From CAYNZP01 sp964401835 (GTDB lineage Bacteria; Planctomycetota; Phycisphaerae; SM23-33): a stretch of 53,945 bases of DNA. Numbering within the stretch: the first letter of the stretch is position 1; every line of letters starts with the position of its first letter. Below are positions 8,519 through 17,027 of the stretch, in pieces. The position numbers and the translations under genes are program-made. The notes beneath the pieces were generated by a model that did no database searches, was not told the DNA's origin, and saw only the letters and a list, made by a program, of their open reading frames with translations. The stretch lies in the NCBI GenBank assembly GCA_964401835.1, contig CAYNZP010000015.1, positions 1 through 53,945 of the forward strand, in the 5' to 3' direction.

Positions 8519-8704
8519 ATGAAAGCGTTGCGTCTAAGTCAGCTAAGAACCCTCCCGCACGAAGACCACAATGCAGCCAGGGCCCATGAAAGGAAAAAAC
8601 GAATTCCTGTTTATGCCGAACGGGTTCGAAATGGTCGACCTCTTTTTGAGCAGCGCATTGCTGTGACCGTTAAGAGGAAGCGCCTTGTCAAAAAAGCTGT
8701 CTGA
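8519..8704 (+). CDS. Small basic protein, unknown function
   Basis: This 61-residue protein starts at an ATG preceded by AAGGAAGGAGG ten bases upstream, the best ribosome binding site in the region, which argues for real translation. It has 11 Arg and 7 Lys against 5 acidic residues, ends in a Lys/Arg-rich stretch (VKRKRLVKKAV), and shows no membrane segment or cysteine. I do not recognise the family. A nucleic-acid or ribosome-associated role would fit the charge but is inference. It stands alone, convergent with the HAD phosphatase gene. Confidence 0.6.
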   Translation: MKALRLSQLRTLPHEDHNAARAHERKKRIPVYAERVRNGRPLFEQRIAVTVKRKRLVKKAV

Positions 8705-8789
8705 AGAATTGGTTGTCTGGACAGCGAATGCATTGGGATGGGCTAGATGGATGCTTTGCCGGCAGGTGAACTCCCGGAAACACCTGTTC

Positions 8790-9635
8790 TTATTGGAATT
8801 TTCCTGCGATAAGTTGACGGATGAATTCTGCCAAGGTTTTTTCGATTGTCATATCGGCTGCCTCCTTGACGTTATCCGGACTTTGCGGCATAGCTACACC
8901 GAGGTCGGCCCCGGCGAGCATGGGCAAGTCGTTAATATCATCTCCAACAGCTACAATCCTGGAAGGTGGAATACGCAAACCCTGAGCAATATATGAAAGA
9001 CCTGTCCACTTATTCGCTTTTATGCTAAAGGCTTCGAGAATAGTTACTTCATAATTTGGAGCGTAAATGGCGTGGATATAGAGCTGTCCATCAAACCGCT
9101 GCTGCATTCTTTCGATAATGCCATCGACCTTTTCGGGATTGATGAGCGAATGGATTCGCAACGGTACGGCCATATCGTCGCTGCTGCAGAGTTTGTCAAC
9201 CTCGCAGACAGTTACATTCATCTTGGCAAACCAACCTGAATGGACCTGGCGGGCATCGGATGATGCGGCCAGGTAATAGTCAAAACCATGCCGCCATGAA
9301 TCGACCAACGCAAGCGCTGAATATCCCTGTTCGTTTAATGCGTCGGCGAATTCGCAGGCGAGTTCACGCTGAATTGTCGTTTGATAAAGTGTCCTGCCAG
9401 TATCGGGTTCACAGACAAGTGCTCCACCCACGACTATCATCGGCTGATATGGTTTTTTAAGTCTCAATTGCTTCCAGGCGTCAAGAGTCTCTATATAACT
9501 CCGGCCGGTCGCAATGCAGACCTTCAAGCCAGCCTCCTGTGCCTGTTTGATCGCTTCGATTGTTTCATCGGCCAAGGTATGGTCAGGCCCAAGTAGAGTC
9601 CCATCAACATCAAGTGCCAAAAGTTTATACTTCAT
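8790..9635 (-). CDS. Cof-type HAD-IIB phosphatase
   Basis: The 281-residue protein starts with the HAD motif LALDVDGTLL (nucleophile D9, acid/base D11), continues with IATGRSY (motif II), a C2B cap domain, and motif IV VAVGDDINDLPML near residue 230. Cof-like phosphatases dephosphorylate sugar phosphates, nucleotides and cofactors such as FMN and HMP-PP; which substrate applies here cannot be seen. No ribosome binding site is evident before the ATG. Length is normal for the family. Confidence 0.9.
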   Translation of the reverse strand: MKYKLLALDVDGTLLGPDHTLADETIEAIKQAQEAGLKVCIATGRSYIETLDAWKQLRLKKPYQPMIVVGGALVCEPDTGRTLYQTTIQRELACEFADALNEQGYSALALVDSWRHGFDYYLAASSDARQVHSGWFAKMNVTVCEVDKLCSSDDMAVPLRIHSLINPEKVDGIIERMQQRFDGQLYIHAIYAPNYEVTILEAFSIKANKWTGLSYIAQGLRIPPSRIVAVGDDINDLPMLAGADLGVAMPQSPDNVKEAADMTIEKTLAEFIRQLIAGKFQ

Positions 9636-9749
9636 AATAAAAAACCAATAAATCTAATATTTCAGCATTAAATTTCAAAAGAAACGCGATATCGACATCG
9701 TAATTTTCCGGATCGCCTAAAAGACAGAAATGACTCATAACCACTTCAC

Positions 9750-11324
9750 CTAGAGAACTTTTATCACAATTAATGTCAAATCATCAAAACGCTTTTGCAA
9801 ACCAGCAAACCGCCGCATCTCCCAAAGGGCATGCTTGGCTATTCCTTTGGCATCTTTGCCATCCTGGACAGCTGCCATGGCGGCAGCCTTTACACGCTCG
9901 TGGCCAAATTCTTCATCATTGAAGTTCATCGCTTCGGAGAGCCCGTCAGTATACGCTAAAATTATATCACCACTGTTAAGAGTAAATGAATCGTGCTCAT
10001 ACTCGAATGAGGTTTCCAGGCCCAGCACTCCCCCGCCAGTGGTAAGGTGGCAGCACTTTCCATCACGGAACAACAGAGGCGCCACATGTCCGGCATTTGC
10101 GTATGTAAACAGACGAGTCTTGTAATCCACCACTCCGTAGAAAAGCGTCGCAAAGTCACTGGATACGGTGTCGGCGCACAGATAATGGTTAACATCTGAA
10201 AGGACTTCAGATATGTCGTAGACCTTCGTAGCAGTTGCTCTGAGGGATGCACGGATCGAGGCCATTAACAAAGAAGCCCTGACACCCTTTCCAACAACAT
10301 CGCAAACTACAAAACCCATATTCTCTGGCGGAAGATCTATAAAATCGTAAAAATCGCCACCAACCTGAAAACATGGAACATAAATCGCCGCGATATCAAA
10401 GCCGGGAATCTTGGGAGCCCCAGAGGGTATCATTCGCCTTTGGACTACTCCGGCGAGTTTCAAGTCTCGTTCCATATTGGCTGCCTTGACAGCCTCCTGG
10501 TAAAGACGTGCATTGACGATTGCCCCAGCAGCTTCAGATGCTATCGCCTCAAGCAGTGAAACCTCAAACCAGTCAAATTCTCGCTTTTCAGCTGCATAGA
10601 CACGTATAGATCCTTCGGGATTGTTTTTATAGATCATCGGAGCGGCAATAGCACTGACGATACCCTCGCGCTTCGCCTGGGCAGGATACATGACACGCGG
10701 GTCGGTAGATTGGTCAGCTATCTTGACTGACTTGCCGGTTGCAAAAGACTCCTGGTCTATTTTGCTGTTAGCCAGGACGATAGGGCCTTTCCTTATGTAT
10801 TCCTCGGAAAGGTTCGCCACAGCCTTAATGACCAGCTCGGACTTATCTTCGCTCAACAGCCTTATCGTGCATCCCTTAACCTTCAAGACGTCAACAACGG
10901 TCTTGGCGACCATGTCCAATACTCCCTGAAGATCACGCTGGCTGGTGAACTCCCCAGAAAGACGATATAAAGCTGCGAGCTCTTCTATGCGGGTCCGCAA
11001 GCGTTTTTTGTTATTGCAAAGATTGCCGATGACATCGGCCAATAGCTCGAGAAACTTCCTCAGGGCTTGAGGCGATCTGGAACCGTCCCCATTACAACAG
11101 ACAATGCGCGCAACGACTTCGTCTTCAAGCTTAACAGGCACTTCACAGGCAAGCGATTCGGAATCTATCGCCTGAGAGCACTTTTCACGTTCAAAACTGC
11201 AGCTTTCAGCAAAAGGTTCGCCAGTCGGGCTGCAAATGCAAATAGGTGCTTGCGCCAGCTCCCTGAATGTCTCCTGCAGGTCCTGTAAGGTCTTCAGATC
11301 AAGATAGTCAGTCAGTTTATTCAC
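9750..11324 (-). CDS. PocR-like/GAF sensor with SpoIIE-type PP2C phosphatase
   Basis: The 524-residue protein has three parts. Residues 5-100 are a Cys-rich PocR-like sensory domain (ICICSPTGEPF, then CSQAI, CEVPV and CC). Residues 125-275 form a GAF domain. Residues 300-524 are the SpoIIE/PP2C phosphatase, with metal-binding stretches GGDFYDF (322-328), CDVVGKG (341-347), LAYTDGLSE and FDDLTLIV. Such proteins usually dephosphorylate anti-anti-sigma factors in partner-switching cascades. No STAS protein or anti-sigma kinase lies nearby. The start is GTG with AAGGA just upstream. It is cytoplasmic, with no membrane helix. Confidence 0.88.
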   Translation of the reverse strand: MNKLTDYLDLKTLQDLQETFRELAQAPICICSPTGEPFAESCSFEREKCSQAIDSESLACEVPVKLEDEVVARIVCCNGDGSRSPQALRKFLELLADVIGNLCNNKKRLRTRIEELAALYRLSGEFTSQRDLQGVLDMVAKTVVDVLKVKGCTIRLLSEDKSELVIKAVANLSEEYIRKGPIVLANSKIDQESFATGKSVKIADQSTDPRVMYPAQAKREGIVSAIAAPMIYKNNPEGSIRVYAAEKREFDWFEVSLLEAIASEAAGAIVNARLYQEAVKAANMERDLKLAGVVQRRMIPSGAPKIPGFDIAAIYVPCFQVGGDFYDFIDLPPENMGFVVCDVVGKGVRASLLMASIRASLRATATKVYDISEVLSDVNHYLCADTVSSDFATLFYGVVDYKTRLFTYANAGHVAPLLFRDGKCCHLTTGGGVLGLETSFEYEHDSFTLNSGDIILAYTDGLSEAMNFNDEEFGHERVKAAAMAAVQDGKDAKGIAKHALWEMRRFAGLQKRFDDLTLIVIKVL

Positions 11325-11543
11325 AAATAATCCTTAGTTACTGTAAAACAAATTCTATGCTTTTACAAAAAATATCAATGCAACAGTAAAGAAATCGAGG
11401 TATTGAAGCGTTTGTTTCAGAGATTTCAAGAGGTTTATACGCATTATTTAAAAAAATGATCTTGATTGTTCCAAATCTAAAGGAAACGTTCAGTTATTCT
11501 CAATCAACCAGCCCAAAATGGTTTAAATTCCAGCGCAATAAAA

Positions 11544-11570
11544 AACCCGCCTCCATTTCGAAGGCGGGTT
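11544..11570 (-). terminator. Terminator after clpX
   Basis: AACCCGCCT (11544-11552) pairs with AGGCGGGTT (11562-11570). On the minus strand the stem is followed by TTTTTTATT, and it lies 25 bases beyond the clpX stop. The symmetric A/T flanks could also let it work on the plus strand. Confidence 0.85.
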
Positions 11571-11594
11571 TTGGTTTTTTCAAGGCCTCTTTAA

Positions 11595-12917
11595 TCAGGC
11601 GCTTTCTTTTTCGACTTTCGTTGCAGAGAAAAGGGTAGGCTTAATTTCGCCGTTTACCATTTCCTCGGTTATCTCACAGATGAGTTTATCTTCACCGTGC
11701 TCGGGCAGTTCGTACATCAGATCGAGCATGAGTTCCTCGACCACCGAACGAAGCGCCCTTGCTCCAACGTCTCGCTTAAGGGCTGCACTGGCGATTGCTC
11801 TGAGCGCTTCATCGGTGAACCGAAGCTCGGAATTGTCCATCTGGAAGAATTTCTTGTATTGCTTGACCAGAGCGTTACGCGGTTCGGTGAGGATTTTCAC
11901 CATCGCGTCTTCGTCCAGTTCGGTCAGCGAAGTGATACATGGAAGCCGGCCGACAAATTCCGGAATCATGCCGTAATGGACAAGATCGTCCGGCTGGACC
12001 TGCGAAAGGACCTCGCTGTGTTTCTGCGGGGTATCGTCTGCGCCATCTTCGCTGGCAAAGCCGATAAGCTGCTTGCCGAGACGCTTTTTAATAATCTCTT
12101 CAAGCCCGGAGAAAGTTCCGCCGGAGATGAACAGAATGTGCGACGTATCCAACTGGATGTACTGCTGCTCGGGATGCTTTCTTCCACCCTGTGGCGGAAT
12201 ATTCGCAACTGTGCCCTCGAGCATCTTCAAAAGCGACTGCTGTACGCCCTCGCCGCTGACGTCTCGCGTAATCGATACGTTCTGGGAGGTCTTGCCAATT
12301 TTGTCTATCTCATCGATATAGATAATGCCTCGCTCTGCAGCCTCCAGATCGTAATCAGCCGCCTGGAGCAGCTTGAGCAGGACATTCTCGACATCTTCAC
12401 CGACATAGCCGGCCTCTGTAAGCGTCGTGGCGTCGGCTATGGCAAACGGTACGTTAAGTACTTTTGCGAGGGTCTTGGCCAGAAGTGTCTTTCCGCAACC
12501 GGTCGGGCCGATGAGAAGAACATTCGACTTATCCAGTTCAACACTGTCGGCATCGTCGAGGTCTGCCTGTGTCAACCGTTTGTAGTGGTTATGCACCGAA
12601 ACGCTCAGGAGCTTTTTTGCCTGTTCCTGGCCGATAACGTACTGATCCAGGTACTCCTTAACCTGACGTGGTGTTGGAATACTCGAAAACAACGGCTTGG
12701 TGCGTGCTGTCTTGCGGCGTTCCTGCCGGATTATGTTATGACAAAGCTCAACGCAGTTACCGCAGATATAAACCCCGTTGGGACCTTCTACAATAGGTCC
12801 GGCTTCGTCGCTGTTTCGGTTGCAGAAACTACAAATATGATTGCGACGCTTGGAGCCATCACCCCCGCCGGTTCCGCCCTTAATGTCCTTGCCGCTTCCA
12901 GTTGTGTCTGAACTCAT
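11595..12917 (-). CDS. clpX: ATP-dependent Clp protease ATP-binding subunit ClpX
   Basis: This AAA+ unfoldase feeds substrates to ClpP. The N-terminal zinc-binding domain has Cys 29, 32, 52 and 55. Then come Walker A GPTGCGKT (137-144), pore loop GYVGED (170-175), Walker B IIYIDEID (198-205), and an IGF tripeptide in KQLIGFAS, the loop that docks to ClpP. The protein is 440 residues, slightly longer than usual because of a Gly-rich N-terminus. clpP and tig, its common neighbours, are not present in the window. Confidence 0.98.
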   Translation of the reverse strand: MSSDTTGSGKDIKGGTGGGDGSKRRNHICSFCNRNSDEAGPIVEGPNGVYICGNCVELCHNIIRQERRKTARTKPLFSSIPTPRQVKEYLDQYVIGQEQAKKLLSVSVHNHYKRLTQADLDDADSVELDKSNVLLIGPTGCGKTLLAKTLAKVLNVPFAIADATTLTEAGYVGEDVENVLLKLLQAADYDLEAAERGIIYIDEIDKIGKTSQNVSITRDVSGEGVQQSLLKMLEGTVANIPPQGGRKHPEQQYIQLDTSHILFISGGTFSGLEEIIKKRLGKQLIGFASEDGADDTPQKHSEVLSQVQPDDLVHYGMIPEFVGRLPCITSLTELDEDAMVKILTEPRNALVKQYKKFFQMDNSELRFTDEALRAIASAALKRDVGARALRSVVEELMLDLMYELPEHGEDKLICEITEEMVNGEIKPTLFSATKVEKESA

Positions 12918-12974
12918 GAAAACTCCTAAATGAGCAAGTTGATTGTAAAAATTCCAAAAACCACCAATAAACCC

Positions 12975-13313
12975 TTAATCTAACTTCTCATCGTCATCTA
13001 AAGGGGGGTAGCTTAACGACGAATTATCTTTTTCGCCAGCCGGTTTTCCTACTCCGAGCGCCTTTGTGCGAAGATTCCGAAATTCCTCGTCGCTAATAAG
13101 CCCGCTGTTGCGGAGTTCTTCGATGTTGTCTATCGAAAAACCGGCGACCGGTTCATCTTGGGGCGATCTAAGCGACCGCCGAACCCAATAGACTATCGCC
13201 AAGCCCCCCCCGATTATGGCTAATATCAGCAAGCCTCCATAGATCAAGACGTTATACGCCTCGGAAGACAAGGCAGCTGCGGAGGAAAATATTGTAAGGG
13301 TTCCTAAGTTCAT
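12975..13313 (-). CDS. Small membrane protein with SHOCT-like motif
   Basis: The 112-residue protein has one membrane helix at about 23-46 and a cytoplasmic tail with IDNIEELRNSGLISDEEFRNLRTKAL, cited here in two halves IDNIEELRNSG and LISDEEFRNL. This matches the short SHOCT pattern (L..L...G.IT.EEF...K..L), a likely oligomerisation element. The C-terminus is acidic. AGGGG sits just before the ATG. Its stop lies about 57 bases from the clpX start on the same strand, so co-transcription is possible. Function is unknown. Confidence 0.6.
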   Translation of the reverse strand: MNLGTLTIFSSAAALSSEAYNVLIYGGLLILAIIGGGLAIVYWVRRSLRSPQDEPVAGFSIDNIEELRNSGLISDEEFRNLRTKALGVGKPAGEKDNSSLSYPPLDDDEKLD

Positions 13314-13410
13314 CCCCTGATTTTATGCGGTTTTATTCCGATATTCCATATTTTGAAGGTTTTATCAGATGATCTGGTAAACCCGAAAAAAATCACCGTA
13401 AAATTAGAAT

Positions 13411-13893
13411 GTGACGGACACAGGTCAAAAACAGCCGAAATTTATCTGCGATGCCATGCTTGGAGGGTTATCTCGGTGGCTAAGAGCTGCTGGTTATGAT
13501 AGTTACTATGAATATGGCATTGACGACGGGAAACTTGTCCGCAAAGCCCAACAGGAGGGCTGCTTCCTGCTCAGCTCGGACGGGCCTATTTTCGAACGAA
13601 ATATAATAAAAGACGGCACGATTAAGGCTCTTTTCATCCCACGTCAGTCAAGCAAGCTGGAACAACTCAAGTACGTAGTCAAGCAGCTCAAGCTCCCCCT
13701 TCGTCCTCCACGATGCATGGCCTGCGGCGGAAAGCTTCTGGAAATCCCCAAACATTCAGTTATCGATGAAGTCCCTCCGCTTGCTTTTAAGAGTTGCGAA
13801 CAATTCTGGCGGTGCAAACGCTGCGGAAAACTTTTTTGGCATGGAACCCACTGGAGGCGAATAACGAAAAGGTTAAACGAGGTTAGGAATTAA
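13411..13893 (+). CDS. Mut7-C RNase domain protein with zinc ribbon
   Basis: The 160-residue protein fits the Mut7-C family (PF01927). It has an N-terminal PIN-like nuclease fold with FICDAMLGGLSRWLRAAGYD and later LLSSDGPIFERN, which provide the acidic residues. The C-terminal half has two CxxC pairs (CMACGG and CKRCGK) that form a zinc ribbon. It is thought to act as a ribonuclease; substrate unknown. The start is a GTG with little ribosome binding signal, and no better in-frame start is visible. Confidence 0.82.
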   Translation: MTDTGQKQPKFICDAMLGGLSRWLRAAGYDSYYEYGIDDGKLVRKAQQEGCFLLSSDGPIFERNIIKDGTIKALFIPRQSSKLEQLKYVVKQLKLPLRPPRCMACGGKLLEIPKHSVIDEVPPLAFKSCEQFWRCKRCGKLFWHGTHWRRITKRLNEVRN

Positions 13894-13899
13894 CTTTAA

Positions 13900-13933
13900 A
13901 AAAACATGCCGCGACCAAAGATTAGCCGCGGCA
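13900..13933 (-). terminator. Terminator after the HNH endonuclease gene
   Basis: On the minus strand TGCCGCG (13927-13933) pairs with CGCGGCA (13907-13913) and is followed by TG and seven T. It lies 35 bases past the stop of the HNH gene. Confidence 0.8.
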
Positions 13934-13967
13934 GCTTATTAAAGATCCGGAAGGAAATTTAATCTTT

Positions 13968-14642
13968 TTAATCACGCAATTCGACGCTCCAGTACGCCGC
14001 GTCGAGGAACTGTTTCCATGAAGCGTATTTCTCGCTCGAAAGGCGTAGCGTTATCACTGGCGAGCGTCTGGGTTTGACAGGCTCGGTTATAAGTTTCATA
14101 TGTGCCTGTTTCGGTGTCCTGCCGCCCTTTTTGACGTTGCACTTCACGCAGCTGCAAACCAGGTTTTGCCAGGTTGCTCCACCGCCCATGCTGCGCGGGA
14201 CAACATGATCCAGGCTTAATTCGGAAGTTGGGAATCTGTCTCCGCAGTATTGGCAATGGTTCCTGTCTCTGGCGTAGATATTTCGACGGTTGAGCTTGAC
14301 CGTTTTTTTGGGCAGGCGGTCGTAAGTCATCAGCCGGATAATCTTCGGAACAGCCAGCTCGAACCGCACGCATCGAATCCAATCGTGGTGCTCTCGCTCA
14401 TATCTTGCCCGCAGCTCGCTAACCTCGCGCCATGACTCGAAATCGTAGCTCTGGTATTGGCTGTCTTCGACGGAGACGATTTCGGCAATCTCCTTGAAGA
14501 GCATGCAAAACGCCCGTTTCGCGGAAATGACGCGAAGGGCTGCGTAGTGCTTGTTCAGCACTAACACGCTGCTATCTAACGAACTATGTTCCGATGCTAT
14601 CATGGACAGTGGAACCTCGCTTTTGTCGGGATGCTTAAACAA
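13968..14642 (-). CDS. HNH endonuclease
   Basis: The 224-residue protein has the HNH/zinc-ribbon core: CQYCGDRF, then LSLDHVVPRSMGG, WQNLVCSC and CVKCN. It begins with the conserved SSVLVLNKHYAALRVISAKRAF stretch, seen here as VLVLNKHYAALRV, of the widespread bacterial HNH family near PF01844. These stand-alone HNH proteins are abundant in many phyla with no settled role; repair or host-defence roles have been proposed. A strong divergent promoter pair lies upstream. Start M1 is used, M14 would also fit. Confidence 0.88.
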   Translation of the reverse strand: MFKHPDKSEVPLSMIASEHSSLDSSVLVLNKHYAALRVISAKRAFCMLFKEIAEIVSVEDSQYQSYDFESWREVSELRARYEREHHDWIRCVRFELAVPKIIRLMTYDRLPKKTVKLNRRNIYARDRNHCQYCGDRFPTSELSLDHVVPRSMGGGATWQNLVCSCVKCNVKKGGRTPKQAHMKLITEPVKPRRSPVITLRLSSEKYASWKQFLDAAYWSVELRD

Positions 14643-14679
14643 TTACAAAAACTGCTCAAAACCCCGATTCATTGCTAAT

Positions 14680-14708
14680 AATATAAAGATTTCACCCAAT
14701 AGTTTCAA
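14680..14708 (-). promoter_or_regulatory. Promoter of the HNH gene
   Basis: On the minus strand TTGAAA (14703-14708) and TATATT (14680-14685) are exactly 17 bases apart. It lies back to back with the plus-strand promoter at 14712-14740. Confidence 0.6.
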
Positions 14709-14711
14709 CAC

Positions 14712-14740
14712 TTGCTACAAGTGTGCGTTAAGCTTATATT
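14712..14740 (+). promoter_or_regulatory. Promoter of the secreted protein gene at 14796
   Basis: TTGCTA (14712-14717) and TATATT (14735-14740) are 17 bases apart, giving a start near 14747. Only three bases separate its -35 box from that of the divergent HNH promoter, so the two may compete for polymerase. Confidence 0.55.
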
Positions 14741-14795
14741 ATCGATTCGATAAAAAACCCGAACGAGATTAGTTATAAAATCGTGAGTTAAGATA

Positions 14796-15461
14796 ATGAA
14801 AACAAATACCTTGGCTGCAGTGTCTTTTGCGGGGGCTGTTGTTTTACTGGCCGCTTTGGCCGGGGCGGCACCGAAACCATCCGAAGTATCCCTTAGCTGG
14901 CAGTTGGATATTGAGTTCCAGGACCCCCAACCGGTTCGTGTTATGCTTCCTGGCAAGGAAATGCCCCAGACCTTCTGGTACATGCTCTACACGGTAACCA
15001 ACAGAAATGATACCGACCAAAATTTTATCCCCCAGTTCGTCCTTTACACAGACACTGGTCAGGTCCTCCGTGCCGGAAGAAAAATCCCGACTGCTGTTTT
15101 TGATAAGATCAAACAGATCCACAACGACCCCCTGCTCAAAGGCATGGCCGGTATTACCGGAAAGCTTCTCCAGGGGGCGGATAACGCAAAAAGCGGCGTA
15201 GCGATCTGGTCGGATATCGACCCTGTCGCGGGCGCGTTCGATATTTTTGTCGGCGGGCTCAGTGGTGAGACTGTCGAAGTCAAGCTGCCAAAAGCGGTTA
15301 AGGTTACCGAGATGGGCCCTGACGGCAAGATGCACACCGTGACAAAAAAGTCTATCCGCCTGGCAAAGACGCTTCAGCTTCGCTATAAGCTTCCCGGCGA
15401 AGCTGTTTCGCGAAAATTCTCCACAACCAAACTCGCCGAAAAGAAATGGACGATGAGATAG
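14796..15461 (+). CDS. Conserved-looking secreted protein, unknown
   Basis: The 221-residue protein has a signal peptide (about 1-24, ending near AGAAPKP) and a soluble, mostly beta-predicted body (SLSWQLDIEFQDPQPVRV, FWYMLYTVTNRNDTDQNF). The stretch on Asn-rich NRNDTDQNFIPQF suggests a domain that compares with other peptides of immunoglobulin-like fold, but I do not recognise a family. The C-terminus is basic. It stands alone behind its own promoter, upstream of rpmA. Periplasmic or envelope location is inferred from the signal peptide. Confidence 0.6.
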   Translation: MKTNTLAAVSFAGAVVLLAALAGAAPKPSEVSLSWQLDIEFQDPQPVRVMLPGKEMPQTFWYMLYTVTNRNDTDQNFIPQFVLYTDTGQVLRAGRKIPTAVFDKIKQIHNDPLLKGMAGITGKLLQGADNAKSGVAIWSDIDPVAGAFDIFVGGLSGETVEVKLPKAVKVTEMGPDGKMHTVTKKSIRLAKTLQLRYKLPGEAVSRKFSTTKLAEKKWTMR

Positions 15462-15505
15462 GCAGAAGCTGGAAAATAAGTTCCGCTTTTTAGGTTATTC
15501 CAGGG

Positions 15506-15574
15506 TTGACATTTCCATGGCAAATCAATAAATTGTCTGGCTCGCAATTTCGCCAGCTGGAATTGTGGTATAAT
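15506..15574 (+). promoter_or_regulatory. Tandem promoters of rpmA
   Basis: TTGACA (15506-15511) and TAAATT (15529-15534) are 17 bases apart. A second, extended -10 element TGG-TATAAT lies at 15566-15574 with a weak -35. Two promoters fit a highly expressed ribosomal protein gene. Confidence 0.6.
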
Positions 15575-15628
15575 GAAAAATTGTCCTAAAGGGAAAATTA
15601 AAGATATCGAAAGCATTGGAGTTGAATT

Positions 15629-15862
15629 ATGGCACATAAAAAGGGACAAGGTTCCAGCCGAAACGGTCGCGACAGCAACGCCCAGCGCCGTGGAGTTAAA
15701 AAGTACGGCGGCGAGTCCGTAAAAGCCGGTAACATCCTTATCAGACAGTGTGGAACGCCCTTCAAGCCGGGTGCAAACGTCGGCAGAGGCCGCGATGATA
15801 CACTCTTCGCACTGGCAGACGGTAAAGTAACTTTCCGCGGCAGATTCGTTGACGTAGTCTAA
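15629..15862 (+). CDS. rpmA: 50S ribosomal protein bL27
   Basis: The 77-residue protein starts MAHKKGQGSSRNGRDSNAQR and contains the GNILIRQCGT and FKPGANVGRGRDDTLFAL stretches of bL27, a protein at the peptidyl-transferase site. There is no N-terminal extension of the Firmicutes type that needs cleavage. rplU, its almost universal upstream partner, is absent here; the upstream gene is a secreted unknown. A strong terminator lies between rpmA and obgE. Confidence 0.97.
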   Translation: MAHKKGQGSSRNGRDSNAQRRGVKKYGGESVKAGNILIRQCGTPFKPGANVGRGRDDTLFALADGKVTFRGRFVDVV

Positions 15863-15927
15863 AGTCGCTCTTTGCCAACTATTGCCCAAGCGCGGGCAAT
15901 TTTCTGTCGAACTGATTAACATTATAA

Positions 15928-15956
15928 AACCCACGGATTGCGGTCCGTGGGTTTTT
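15928..15956 (+). terminator. Terminator after rpmA
   Basis: AACCCACGGA (15928-15937) pairs perfectly with TCCGTGGGTT (15944-15953) around TTGCGG, followed by further T. It lies between rpmA and obgE, so obgE depends on read-through or on a separate promoter. Confidence 0.85.
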
Positions 15957-16000
15957 CATAACATTGGATTTAAGCTTCACCAGCCAATAGTATAAGCGAA

Positions 16001-17026
16001 ATGCGTGAACAGACCCCTGCAAGTAAAGCTTTGTTTGTCGATGAAGTCGACATCTTCACCATCGCTGGAAACGGCGGCAACGGCTGCGTCTCGTTCAGAC
16101 GGGAGCGGTTCATCCCCAAGGGCGGCCCGAACGGCGGAGACGGCGGCGATGGCGGCAGCGTCTTCCTTAAGGCGGACGAGTCGTTCAATACGCTCCAGCA
16201 TCTTGCAGGCCATCATCACTGGCGGGCAGATGCGGGCGAACACGGCAAGGGTAAGGACTGTCATGGCAAGCGAGGTAAAAACATTTATGTACTCGTGCCG
16301 CCGGGAACCATCATCTACGACCCCGAGCACGGCCTGATGCTTAAAGATCTGTCGCACCACGGTGATACGGTCTGCGTAGCCGAAGGCGGCAAGGGTGGCA
16401 GGGGAAATTCTCGATTCAAAACGGCGACCAACCAGGCCCCGCGCGAATTCGAGGAAGGCGAACCCGGCCGAGAGCGAAAACTGCATCTGGAGCTAAAATT
16501 AATTGCCGATGTAGGGCTGGTCGGAAAACCCAATGCCGGCAAGAGCACGCTCATTTCACGTGTATCTGCTGCCAGGCCAAAAATCGCGGCTTACCCATTT
16601 ACGACCCTCGTGCCATGCCTGGGCATCGTAGAACTTTCCCGCTATCGGCGTTTCGTTATGGCTGATATTCCCGGGCTTATCGAAGGCGCTCACGAAGGTA
16701 CCGGCCTGGGCGACGCCTTCCTGCGTCATATAGAAAGAACTCGCGTCCTCGTGCACCTTGTGGATATCTGCCCGATGCAGGGTGACCCGGTCGAAGACTA
16801 TAAAATAATCAAAAAAGAACTGGAGCAATATTCGCCAGCGTTGGCCCAAAAGAAGGCTATTATTGTCGCCAACAAAATGGACCTTACTGATAGCGATGAA
16901 ATGCTCAAGCGATTCAGGGACAAAGTAAATGACGAAGTATTCGAAATAAGCGCCGTTACAGGACAAGGCCTCGAGAAACTGGCGGAAAAGATTTGGCAGG
17001 TACTGCAGCAGCAAGAGGAAGCTTAA
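16001..17026 (+). CDS. obgE: GTPase Obg/CgtA
   Basis: Obg is an essential GTPase for 50S subunit assembly and stress signalling. The Gly-rich Obg fold occupies about 11-168 (GNGGNGCVSF, GGPNGGDGGDGG), and the G domain has G1 GKPNAGKS (175-182), G3 DIPG (222-225) and G4 NKMD (291-294). There is no C-terminal OCT domain. Canonical Obg starts with M-F-V-D-E-V; here that start would be the TTG at 16031, so the annotated ATG may add ten residues. coaX follows one base after the stop. Confidence 0.97.
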   Translation: MREQTPASKALFVDEVDIFTIAGNGGNGCVSFRRERFIPKGGPNGGDGGDGGSVFLKADESFNTLQHLAGHHHWRADAGEHGKGKDCHGKRGKNIYVLVPPGTIIYDPEHGLMLKDLSHHGDTVCVAEGGKGGRGNSRFKTATNQAPREFEEGEPGRERKLHLELKLIADVGLVGKPNAGKSTLISRVSAARPKIAAYPFTTLVPCLGIVELSRYRRFVMADIPGLIEGAHEGTGLGDAFLRHIERTRVLVHLVDICPMQGDPVEDYKIIKKELEQYSPALAQKKAIIVANKMDLTDSDEMLKRFRDKVNDEVFEISAVTGQGLEKLAEKIWQVLQQQEEA

Positions 17027-17027
17027 G

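Noticed and set aside
11697..12911. A 404-codon open frame on the plus strand inside clpX
   Set aside because: It mirrors the clpX codons and shows no family resemblance, while clpX has every motif of the family.
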